In this document: in pieces, positions 12,817 to 22,846 of the stretch
Layout: every line of letters begins with the position of its first letter
How positions within the stretch are numbered: the first letter of the stretch is position 1
Source: Eutypa lata
Taxonomy: Eukaryota; Ascomycota; Sordariomycetes; Xylariales; Diatrypaceae
Direction of reading: 5' to 3'
DNA: 64,000 nucleotides
NCBI GenBank assembly: GCA_022661535.1
Contig: JAKULF010000002.1
Span: 1,178,001 to 1,242,000 of the forward strand
Translations under genes and position numbers: made by a program
The notes under the pieces: model-generated
Databases searched by the model: none
Told to the model about the DNA's origin: nothing
What the model saw: the letters and a program-made list of their open reading frames with translations, nothing else

Positions 12817-14519
12817 TCACACCTCCAGCGCAGCGACCAACAACAAAACAGCAGACGCCTGTTTTCCAACCGACGCGCCATCGAACGGCTCCTGCCAAAC
12901 CCCGCCATAAAACCCAGATGACGACGACGACGAAAAATCGCGAGCCACGTCGTACATGACCTGCGCGTTCTGCTCGATCACAGCCTTATACGGACGATCG
13001 GCGAGCACGACGTCGAGCTTGGCCAGCTGCCGCATGAAGATGCCCTTGAAGGCCGTGCGGTCTGGCTCGCACCCCTCGGCCATGTGGACGCACGGCTCCA
13101 GCAGGACCCCGCCGGGCATCAGCGCGGGGCTCGCGATCACCGCGTTGGCGAGGCGCCGCGCGGTGTCGAGGTGGGACGCGTCGCCCGTCGCTTTGTAGAG
13201 CTCTACGAGCCCCGTGAGGACCACGCCTTGGTTGTAGGTCCATGTCGGCGCGTTGTTGTTCGCGCACGTCGTCTCGAGGAGGCCGTCGTTGATTAGGTTC
13301 TCCGCGTTGATCATGCCGCTGTTGGCGAACCAGGTCCATTCTTGTAGGGCGCGGTCGAGGTACTCTGTTGATGCGGATGTGGATGTGGATGTGGATGTTG
13401 ACGTTGATGTTGCTACTAACGTCGATATCGATGTTGAGTTTGTGTTTGAGGTCGGGGTTGAGATGTCGCCGGCGCTGCCGACGAGGTGGTTGTGCAGCGT
13501 GGCCGCGAGCAAAAGGTACAGCTCGTTACTAATTGCGTTGTGGTATCTCCGGTCATCCACGTTCCACTGCAATATCGGGGTTAGTTATTGTCCCCCTTTT
13601 TGGGTGGTCTGGCGATGCATTATCCAAGAGTCTCATCTCCGAGTCCTGCTCCTAGTCCTAGTCCTAAGAGCGTGTACTCCCACTGTCAAAAAGGAAAAAG
13701 GAAAAAGGGAAAAGAAACTTGCAGCCAAAGCAAGGAATCAAGGAAGCAAAAAAAAAACTTGATAGGGGATTATAAAAAAGAACTCTAGAAGTTGCTTAGT
13801 TCAGCTTACGATGATGCCGCCTCCGCAGACAGCTCCACCGCCGGTGGAATCGCCGCCCGTCCAGTAGCTCCAGATGTAGGCCTCGTCGAGCTTGGCGATG
13901 TCGAGGAACGGCGCCTCGCCGCCCGTCAGCGCGTGCATCGACGTCAGCGCCAGCGCCCACCACCCCGTGTCGTCCGTGCTCTGGGCGCGGAACTCGCCGC
14001 CGCCCGCCGGCCACCACGGGAGCACGTGCCGCTGCGTCTCGATGGTGTACCGCGCCTGGGGCAGGTACTCGAGGTTCCCTGTGGCTGCCATGTAGTCTAG
14101 CACTGCCTGTGTCCGGTGCGGGAGAGTTAGTACATACTGGTTTCATTATTGATATAGTAGGGATGTCTAGGGAGGTCCAGGGAGGTTCATAGTACTGTCT
14201 TGACTGGGGAGGTTTAACCTAGTGGGATGTTATATGACCTGAGACCAAGAGCCCTTGAAACGAACTACAAGAAAACAAAAAATAAGACACTCTCATTGCT
14301 TACCTGCAGCGCGAGCCCGCTCTGCCACCACGGCGCGCCGGGATCCCAGAGGCCTGTGGAGGGGTCGTAGAAAGTCATCAGTGCATCTACGGCATGTTTT
14401 GCGATGGCGAGGGATACTGGGGCTCGAGGTACGGCTGTCGCCTTAATAGAGGTTATAGTGACGAGGATAAGGAGGAGGAATTGGCAAGGGGATACCCATT
14501 GGAGTGGTGGTATGTGCAT
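12817..14519 (-). CDS. Secreted GH76 endo-alpha-1,6-mannanase-like protein
   Basis: Glycoside hydrolase family 76 enzymes cleave alpha-1,6-mannan backbones of fungal walls and include Dcw1/Dfg5-type wall-remodelling proteins. Model on the minus strand: exons 14519-14304, 14106-13810 and 13566-12817, all phase 0, 420 aa. A hydrophobic signal peptide lies at residues 1 to about 25 (LLLILVTITSIKATA). The acidic pair characteristic of the catalytic site is in STDDTGWWALAL, followed by HNAISNELYLLLAATL, YNQGVVLTGLVELY and FKGIFMRQL, all typical GH76 blocks. The protein ends at VAALEV, with no hydrophobic GPI-attachment tail, so I infer a secreted enzyme rather than an anchored Dfg5-like one. A Ser/Thr-rich insert (13372-13445) is encoded by a gatgtg-type microsatellite. 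Introns are long for this genome (197 and 243 nt). Confidence 0.88.
13372..13445 (+). repeat. Microsatellite coding a Ser/Thr tract in the GH76 gene
   Basis: Repeated gatgtg-like hexamers on the plus strand read as alternating Thr-Ser on the minus strand. They lengthen a loop between HNHLVGSAGD and EYLDRALQEW, a position where the family is normally compact. Confidence 0.7.
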
Positions 14520-15755
14520 TGCAACAGATATCTGGCAATGCTCCCTGTATGGGCAGTGAACTGAAGATTGCTTTACTGGTGACTGGACTGGTGGTCTACC
14601 TAGTTAGAGGAAGGGATATCTCACACGCGAATATAGAATGGGTACCAGTTCGAGGCCATGGAAGAGAGTGACTGTAAATGGATTGTCGTGCGTGTAGAGG
14701 AAATAGGAAAGATATTATATGATGTTATGTTACATTATATTATAAAAGGATAAGCCTAGTAGTTGTGGTTTGAAGTGGACATCGAGGTCGGTTCCGATGA
14801 TCACTTACCGTGAAATATGTAAGGCTTGGCTACCTACAGAAAACAAGCTTTTGGTTGCAGCTGCCGTGTTCATGTCTTGCATTTCACATCGAATACTCGC
14901 GTCATTCCTTGTTTAATACGTAGGACGAGGGCACCTTCCGGCCCTACCTAGCCTTTAGGTATGTATGTAAGCAACCCTAGGCCGGGTATGTATGGATTTA
15001 ATCGGAGCCGCTTAAGTCCCCGAGCCACATCATGGATGCATTTATTTAACCCCTGACCTGCGCATCTGCTACGAACCGGAAGACCGTATTGGATGCCAGC
15101 TCCGTAATCCTGTCTCCCTGAGCGCGGGAAGGGATTACTTGGCATAAGTTGCTCATGATATAAATTTTAGGGGGAAATGACTGGTAATTAGGAGTTGTTA
15201 CCCTTGGCCTGGAGATAGGACATCTGCTGCGGAGAATAATGTAACGGCGCCAATGTATACTGCCGTTGATATATTGCATACTAGAAAACCGAATATGTGC
15301 AACTGGGTTTCACGACATCTTATTTCCCGACACATTTAATTAGTTTATAAAGTGGAAATACCGACGTGAGCTGTAGCGACCGGAATTCAGAAGTATGACA
15401 ACGTATCCTAGTCTTAGCTGACCATATCCTTGTGTATAATGTGCTTCGTGTTCGCGTCTTCTTTACCTTTGTCATGCCTCCTGGAATCTCATGAGACATC
15501 CCCATGACTACTTCATTTATTGTGCCTTCATTACTAAGCCCTACTGACAAAATTCTATTTCGTAGAGAATGACAGTGTGAGGAATGAGTTAGGGGGCAGA
15601 GAGAATAAGCATCTTAATTTATGTATATTTTGGCTCGGTAGAATGGGTTGAATGGGAAAAAGAGCTTCATTTATTTCAATATAAAGATAGAGCTACGTTG
15701 TCTTAGTGGAGAACACATCAGTAGTATGAAACTACCTGAGAGTTCTAGTACTATA
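14520..15755. other. Intergenic; no gene seen
   Basis: About 1.2 kb between the GH76 start and the GNAT stop codon. Only short, unconvincing open stretches occur on either strand. The part next to 14520 should hold the GH76 promoter. Confidence 0.45.
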
Positions 15756-16496
15756 TTAAGCTGGCACCTGAGAATTTGGGGACCTGATCATATACACATT
15801 CCTATACCAGACCCCTTCACTACCCTCCCTCGGGATAAGTGTGTCTAGCCGCCCCGCCTCCCTAAAGCCCATCTTCTCGTATAGACGAACAGAGTCCGGC
15901 GATGCCTCAAGATACGCCTCCACGCCATCTCTATCCGCGCGCTCACAGCCATACTGCAACAACAGGGTCCCGGCTCCTTTCCCCTGGTGCTTTGGATCGG
16001 TGGCCAGGAGTTCCAAGTCTAGCATCGTATATTAGTATGGACAATCAGATTATGAATTTAGGAATACGTGTATTTAAACACGCCCTCCGTTCGAAGTAAC
16101 AAATCATAAATACTCACACCAATGACCCCTCGTCCCCATCAACTCGCCATGTCTCCTCGCCCAATCCCCAAACGTCCGTTCGCACAGCGCGGCATCGGCC
16201 TCCTCTGGCCAGCGCGGTAGGCTCGTGTCGACCTCGACACCCGGCTTCGACGCAACCCACTTGGCGAAGGCAGCAAGTTCTTCACCACTGCCATCATCAT
16301 CATTGACAACCATAACCTTGAGGAACCGCGCGTTTGGGTCTCCCATCTCTTCCCGCAGCATGTCCTCCCAGAACTTGCGGACGCTCGGCACTCGCGGCCA
16401 GCACGCGAGCGAGTGTGGGTTCTGGAAGGCATCGAAGTATATTTGGACGCATTTGGGTATGTCGTCTGCTTGGAGGGGCTGGATTTCAAGTCGCAT
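15756..16496 (-). CDS. GNAT-family N-acetyltransferase
   Basis: GNAT enzymes move an acetyl group from acetyl-CoA to an amine; the substrate here cannot be told. Model: exons 16496-16118 and 16018-15756, 213 aa, intron 99 nt (gtgagt ... gctag). The start MRLEIQPLQADDIPKCVQIY is a typical N-terminal GNAT strand and helix. The acetyl-CoA pyrophosphate-binding motif A is clear: LLATDPKHQGKGAGTLLLQY, in exon 2. The C-terminal pattern SVRLYEKMGFREAG is the usual helix-strand end of the fold. Splicing inside a Tyr codon gives HWYLELLATDP, matching fungal relatives of the puromycin-acetyltransferase-like type. It appears complete. There is no signal peptide, so it is probably cytosolic or nuclear. 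Confidence 0.88.
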
Positions 16497-17081
16497 GGTG
16501 CTAATTATGTGGGTGGGCGGCTGGGTAGACGGTTTGAATTGCGATTGTTTCTCTTGGTAAGAAATGAAATTGTTCCTAATATTTGGCTGATAGATAGTAT
16601 TCTCTGACTTTGTTAATAACTGAAACGATGGAGTTTGATGGACGTGTATATATACTACTTCTTATGATGCAGGTGGAGCTTGGCGGTTAAATATACGGCG
16701 CTACTTGATGCTTTTTCAGGGGCCATCTGTTCATAAAGTCTCCGCGCTATCACCGGATGACTCAATCGAAGGACTTAATAAGCAACAGTATATGTAACTT
16801 GCTCAACCAAGACCTTGTCGCATACAATGAATCATGCCGCGGTTTGTGCATCGAATTCTGCTATTTTTTAATCTCTCTAGATGATTATGGCGACTTGGAT
16901 AACGGCCGTCTCATGATTCTGTTGACAGCTCGCGTTATATAATCTCTTGATGAATGATGTGTAACAACCTAGAGTGTATCTTAAAAATAAACTAATAGTG
17001 GTATCAGGGAAAGGGGTATCATGTGTGCTAAACCCAACAGCTACCTCGAATCAATTTGCATGCTCATAATGTGTTAAACAT
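16497..17081. other. Intergenic; no gene seen
   Basis: About 585 nt between the GNAT start and the membrane-protein remnant. No convincing coding or RNA feature. Confidence 0.4.
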
Positions 17082-17729
17082 TTAGTTCGCGCCCCCGGGC
17101 AAACTCAGGGGTTCCAGTTTAACATCCCCCTGGCTGTTTTTATCTGTACTTTTATTCACCACGACCACTCTCCTCACCACCATCCTCATCCCCGCATGCT
17201 CAAACATAATTATGGCTCTACACACGAGCGTCGCGGCAAGGTATCTTCCTGCCGCCCTCAGAGCATAGTCTGAGGAAATGAACAGCACACTTGAGAGCAT
17301 CAGAGTGCCAAATATAATATGGGCTATGGTTCCAGTCGATACGGCCCCGGACCACCATATGAATGAGTAGGTTTCTTTCCGTAGCTTGAGTATCGCCGGC
17401 CTGTGATACATGCTAAGTCGGAGTTCGTCCAACGAGCCCCAAGGGTCATCGCCGCTAGGCTCCATCTCGATGCGGGCTCGGAGCTAGAACGCCCAAGCAC
17501 CGAATATTATGTGTACTAGAATCCCCGTGAGGGCCCACACCAACTGGAGGTATTCCATAGCCAGCGTGAAAGTGCAGACCGTTCGTCTCGGCAGCTCGAT
17601 GGTTACGTGGAGGAGATTGGACGCGGCCGCGAACGCGAATAGGTACTGGAATACAACGATGACGGCGCTTCCGGTTCGCCCAAACCTAGGGAAGTCGACG
17701 GCACCGGGCAAGTTGTTGGCAAAATAATT
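17082..17729 (-). pseudogene. Remnant of a four-helix membrane protein, in-frame TAG
   Basis: One minus-strand frame encodes about 209 residues with four hydrophobic helices, including VIVVFQYLFAFAAASNLLHV, LQLVWALTGILVHIIFGAWA and TGTIAHIIFGTLMLSSVLF, and ends at LEPLSLPGGAN. The frame is broken by TAG at 17484-17486; codons on both sides stay in register, so a single nonsense change explains it. TAG can arise from CAG by the CpA-to-TpA change RIP makes. The 5' end has no ATG: the frame runs to about 17729 and disappears into the RIP block, so the N-terminal part is lost. HIIFG occurs in two helices, suggesting an internal duplication. Family not recognised. An alternative is two short genes, but the register across the stop argues against that. 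Confidence 0.6.
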
Positions 17730-18612
17730 AATACGTTTGTTTTAATTATACTTATATAAACGACCTATATATAAATACTTAAATTTAGTTTTATTATATT
17801 ACGAAATTCGAATAATAAAAGTTTAATATTATTAATTACGAAATAATAATTAAACGTTATTAAATTAACGATAATTATTTAAATTTATAAAATTTAATAT
17901 ATTATTTAAATTAATAATAATTTATTAAAAGCTTTATTTAATAACTTTATTAAGTCGTTATAATAATTAAAAACATATAATAACGATATCGTTAACGTTT
18001 TAAAGTTTATAATAAAAACGAATAATAATCGTTATTAAATTAATAAATTCGTTTTAATAATTCGTAAATTAATAAAGTTAAAAATTAATAAAAAGAAATT
18101 AAAAAAAACGTTAATTATAATTATATTAACTTTAATATTTTTTTTAACGTTATTTAATATATATTTAATAACTTCGTTAACGAAATACTTTTTATAATTT
18201 TTAATTAACTTTTTTATTATATAATTAAAATATTTTTAAACGTATTAATTATAAAATATATTATCGAAAATAAAATTATTATATACGATATTATTTTTAA
18301 AAGCGTTTTTTATATATATAATACTTATTATATAATATAAAAACTTTTAAAATTAAAAGTTTTAAAATTTAAAAATAATATTTTTTACGTTATATTAATT
18401 AAAAAGTCGAAACTTTTTATTAAAACGTTTATATTATAATTTTTAATAATTTTTAATAATTATTATATAATTTTAAATAATAATTTTATTAAATTTTCGT
18501 ATAATATATTTTTTAAATAAATTAATATTAACGATTATAATAAAAAATACGTAATTTAATTACTTTTATTATATTTTAACTTTTATAACGTTTTTTAAAT
18601 CGCATTTTCGAT
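17725..18612. repeat. Second RIP block, between a broken gene and the NLR
   Basis: About 890 nt of extreme AT richness with residual C almost only in CpG or CpT, the same footprint as 1-7680. Both edges cut into coding sequence: the left edge truncates the membrane-protein remnant and the right edge touches the last ankyrin codons of the NLR, whose final 110 nt are already AT-biased. I cannot identify what the block was before mutation. Confidence 0.85.
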
Positions 18613-21600
18613 TTAATGCTTATGTTCTTCGCTTAACAGTTTTATAAGTATATCTTTTTTAATAAGAAATTTTACCATTTTTTCTTTTTCAAATCTTTTA
18701 GCTACTCTTAAAGGCGTTTTATATGTCCCTCTTTTAGCGTTGATATTTGCTCCCTCTCTAAGTAAAAACCTCGCCATGGGAATATGGTTAGAAAGTGCTG
18801 CCACTCTTAAAGGTGTTCCGTACCTCCCCCCTTTGGCGTTGACATCTGCTCCTTTTCCAAGTAAAAACCTCGCCATGGGAATATCGCGAGAATATGCTGC
18901 CACACCTAGAACTGTACCATATATTCCCCCAACATCACTGATATTTGCTCCTCGGTCAAGAAAATACTGGAAAACACTCGTATCTCGGGAGGCTACCGCT
19001 GTACAAATAACAGGCCCAAACTGAGGTGATATAGTCTTCATTCCCTCCCCCCAATTGAGGAGGAGATCTATCATCTCCGTGTTACCCCTCCTTACAGCTA
19101 TGTGCAAGGGTGGGGTATCAAGAGCCATGCTAGAGCTCTTCTTGGCACTGGTATTTGCTTTGTTCTTGACAAGAAGTCGGAGCGTCTTTATTTTTTGGAA
19201 CTGTGTCGCGGTCCATACACTGTCATATAGTGACTGACCGGGTTCTAGGTAATATTGTGTGAATATTTCCTGAAGGTAATCATCGCTGCACCCTCGTATT
19301 ATGCCTATCAGTGGAGTAGCGCCATATTCGTCTTCGCAGTCCAGAAGTTCGCTAATGCGCAAGCGATCGGCGACTGTTTCATGTGATTCAAGCATTTCAT
19401 ACTTCAATAGGATTTTGACGATATCATCCTTTGTCGACTTGTGCATGGGAATTTTACCATCGCAATCCTTCCTCAATAGAAGAGACCGGCAGGACTGTCG
19501 TTTGGTGCGCTCAAACTTGAGGAGATCTTCGACGATGGCGCTATCGGCTAACGCGCAGGCGATATGCAGTGCTGTCCGCCCCTTCAAGTTTTGAGTTGTG
19601 ATATCATCAAGGCCTGGTAAAAGAGCGGGTCCAGGACCGGCATTATGAACGAAGGGCGAAAAGTTGAGACTTACCATGCAAAGAAGCGGATTAATGCACA
19701 TAACTTCCTTGCTCTGGTAAGTTGACCGAGCCATAGCGTTGAAGAACCCTTTGGCAGTCCTGGGGGCTAGATTGTTGAGAACCCAGGCTTCAAGACTAGA
19801 TTTCGTGTCGCGAATGAATTTGTAAATTCGTTGTATGAACTGATCATTCCTCCGAAATGGTTGGCAGTGAGCCACCCACCACCGAAAAATATAGCTTCCG
19901 AAGTGGTTCGAAAATAATATACGATTGATATGATTGCGCCTCGATTCATCCACCATTACTTCAGTCGACAGTACCTTTTCCATCTCGAGATATTCCTTCG
20001 CTTCTCTACCCCAGTCAACCAAAGAAATCCCGGCGGCCTCCCAAAGCCAATGATCAGGCCGTTCTATCATCTTAATGGAAATATCTGCTAGCGTATACTG
20101 GTTCTCATTCTCAGAGAACACCAATTTATTAGAACCCTCTTCCTTCATCTCGGAAATGAATATCCTAGCTGAAATATGCTCAAAGTCGAGACGGCCCCCG
20201 ATGTTTGGTCGGAGGAAGTTGCAGTAGAGACCTTTAAGCTCGTCAAGCTCGAGCTCCTCATGGTTGTTAGGGTTATCTGGGTCGAAAGAGACGGCTTCGA
20301 GGAGCTGCTGGATGGATAGGGGTTCGAATGCGCCCATCACGATTTGGAATAAGCGAATTTGGTATTTCTTGTATTGACCATCGGTAATATCCCAAAGCCG
20401 TCTGTAGGCTTCCTCGATCCTTTTGGTCTCGTCCAAGGATTCATCTTCTCCGTCTGCAAGTTTGGGCAAGCTTTGCAGGTTCTCCAGCTCCTCTAGTAGT
20501 GTGTCTGCATATCCAGGACGTCGTATAGAGTTCTTGTTCTTTGGGAAAAAAATGCTAAGCCATAATTGCACCCAACGAAACCTTTTTCGATTGTTAGTGC
20601 CCAATAATCCATGCCTTCCAAGAGAGCAATGTACACATACATGCCATTGGCAGATTTAGATAAGGCTGATTCTAGTCGTTCGTAGTAACGATTATCTTTA
20701 ACTGTTTAAAGTTTAGCACAACTGGTCTCTACTTTCACATCCCTTGGGTACTTACAAAAGATACTTTTCTTCCATTCAACGTCCCCTCTCTTCGAGTCTA
20801 TCTGGCTCTTAATGAAATTGGTCATGTCTTCTTTTGCCTGAGGTTGGACACAGTTGAAAACCTGTATGGAGCCTTCAAAGTAATCCCCCACGTTTACATG
20901 TGGCCGAGATGAAATTAAGAAGTACAAGCCTTCAAGCCCTTGCTGTAGCCCTCTTAGGAATGCAAGGAGCTTCTTGCTATCATACTTAGTATGACATTCG
21001 TCAAGAGCATCAATCACAAATACTATTGTTGTTGCTGTGGAATGGCTGTAATCGAGTAGGCTTTTAAGCAGCTCTTCTAGCCTCTTCGTGGTGAGTGGTT
21101 CGTTCCCTTTGCCTTTTACCTCCAAGCTGTCATACAGACTTTTAGCGGGTTCCGCTACACTCCCATTGTTATTCCACGATAGCTGGTAACATAATGCGCG
21201 AAGTATAGTCTCGTATGTAGGGGCTTTCGATTCTGTTGCGGTCTTGCTGCCAAAGCAGTAATATCGTAGGAATCTGACTCCGCTGAGAGGAAGCTCTTCG
21301 AAGTGGGAGATTACCCGGCACCTGCAAACTCTGGTTAGCTTGGGGATAGAAAGGGCATAAGTCTCACGAGCTTACATCAAGGTCGTCTTTCCAGTTCCCA
21401 CTATTATATATTTAGTAATGCAATAATAAGATCGGCCAAACAGTGAGAAGGAATACCTACTTGAACCTTTCAACCAAAACGCCGTCTTGTCTGCTTTGTT
21501 TGTACGTATTTGATCTATCCATGAGCTGAACTCTTCTGTCTCAAGGAACCACCTCCCGGCTTTTGATTCAGGGTCATAGACTCCCGTCCGCTCCATAACC

Positions 21601-22846
21601 GTCTGGTGTGCAGGCTCGGGATCCTCGCTGCCAGGTTTGATCCACTTGAGTACGTCTTCAAGTTTCTTGAGTTTCGACTCGACCTGGCTATTTAACCCCA
21701 TGCATGTTGAGTTTTTCTGAACTAACAAGTTGTATTTCCGGTCCCATTCTGGTGGATCCGCGGCCAGAACTGCCCCTAAGCTGTTGTTAACAGATATTGA
21801 TAAGGAAAGGAGGGACTGGGCTAAATATACCGGCACGACTGCTTCGCGTCTCTCCCGACCTGTAAATGGTGAAAATCAAAACCAGGCTGTCCAAATATAA
21901 TTCTTCAAGTCGCTGTTCAATACCATCTATATCTGAAGACTTGATTCTCTCTTTCATGAGCTTCAAATCAGGTTCGATCTCAAGCCATTTTACAACGATG
22001 ATATTCGAATTCAGTATTGTGTTCATGGCCTTCTCGCGAATCGAAGGGTCAACTGTTTCGAAGCAGAACTGCCGTTGTCAGGTTAGACGCATAGTACGAC
22101 TTCCGGGAGGGATCAGGATGAAATACCTCAGCAGCGAGAAAAACGCCGGCAGTAACCAAAGGCGCGATCTTGTGGGGATCCAAGTTGCTCAAACTCATTG
22201 CAAGGGCTTTGGTTGATTTGAATTGTGGTAGGTATGTTTTAAATCGGCGGAACCATGCAGAATTTGAGTCCTTGCGTGGCTTATTCAACCACGTGTCCCA
22301 GTTATCGACGCCCAGATTTTGAACATCTTCGAGCAAGTCTTTGACCATACCGTACAACTCTGGACTGTCATTCTGAAAGCGTGCTTGTGACTTGGTCCAT
22401 ATTGGGGTCCTGTCGCTTGAGGCTTGAGGCTCTGTCTCGAGTGACCGTGTGACCGTCGGAGTGTTCTCTTCTGCCAGGGCTACCTCTTGTTCTCTCGGTT
22501 CGTCTTGACTACCTGACACTTCTCGGGGGACCTCGAACTCTCCAGGTTGCTCAGGGGGTTGAGGAGCGACGTGCTCAGGGGGTTGAGGAGCGACGTGCTC
22601 AGGGGGTTGAGGAGCGACGTGCTCAGGGGGTTGAGGAGCGACGTGCTCAGGGGGTTGAGGAGCGACGTGCTCAGGGGGTTGAGGAGCGACGTGCTCAGGG
22701 GGTTGAGGAGCGACGTGCTCAGGGGGTTGAGGAGCGACTACGGGGGTGGCATTGTCGGGTACTCGAGTGCGTCGCTTGAACGATAGCTTGCCGTGTTTGA
22801 TACGGCGTTTCAACCACTGGCAAACGGAACGACGAGACAATGGCAT
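18613..22846 (-). CDS. NLR-type receptor: NACHT_N - NACHT - ankyrin repeats
   Basis: Fungal NLRs are cytosolic STAND NTPases linked to non-self recognition and regulated cell death. Model: exons 22846-22127, 22068-21924, 21859-21461, 21400-21376, 21321-20756, 20701-20641 and 20581-18613; introns 54-64 nt; 1294 aa. Order: basic N-terminus; eight VAPQPPEH repeats (about 40-103); NACHT_N-like domain (about 150-400; FCFETVDPSIREKA, PVYLAQSLLSLSISVNNSLG); NACHT with P-loop GSMGTGKTT (420-428) and Walker B VFVIDALDEC (about 530-539), then ISSRPH; winged-helix-like segment (YQIRLFQIVMGAFEPLSIQQ); ankyrin repeats, including RTALHIACALADSAIVEDLL, TPPLHIAVRRGNTEMIDLLL and PMARFLL units. The P-loop sits on a 25-nt exon. 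The gene ends where a RIP block starts, so the ankyrin array may be shortened. Intron 2 (donor gtattg) is the least certain. Confidence 0.88.
18720..18960 (-). repeat. Near-identical ankyrin units at the NLR C-terminus
   Basis: Successive units share long nucleotide identity: the 20-mer aaaacctcgccatgggaata occurs twice about 99 nt apart, one ankyrin unit. Encoded repeats follow the pattern GT-x-LRVAALSNHIPMARFLL. Such similarity among units is typical of fungal NLRs whose sensor repeats evolve by unequal exchange. Confidence 0.75.
22549..22738 (-). repeat. Perfect 24-bp minisatellite coding VAPQPPEH x8
   Basis: Eight back-to-back 24-nt copies (plus strand gctcagggggttgaggagcg plus acgt) within NLR exon 1. 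The copies look identical except at the final boundary, so the array was homogenised or expanded recently. The unit is three-fold, so copy-number change keeps the frame. It forms a Pro-rich linker between the basic N-terminus and the NACHT_N domain. Confidence 0.95.

Noticed and set aside
22549..22738. CRISPR array
   Set aside because: Copies are contiguous with no spacers, and the genome is eukaryotic.
22547..22786. Plus-strand frame of repeated LRGLRSDV
   Set aside because: Antisense reading of the NLR minisatellite. The minus strand holds the NACHT gene with consistent introns.
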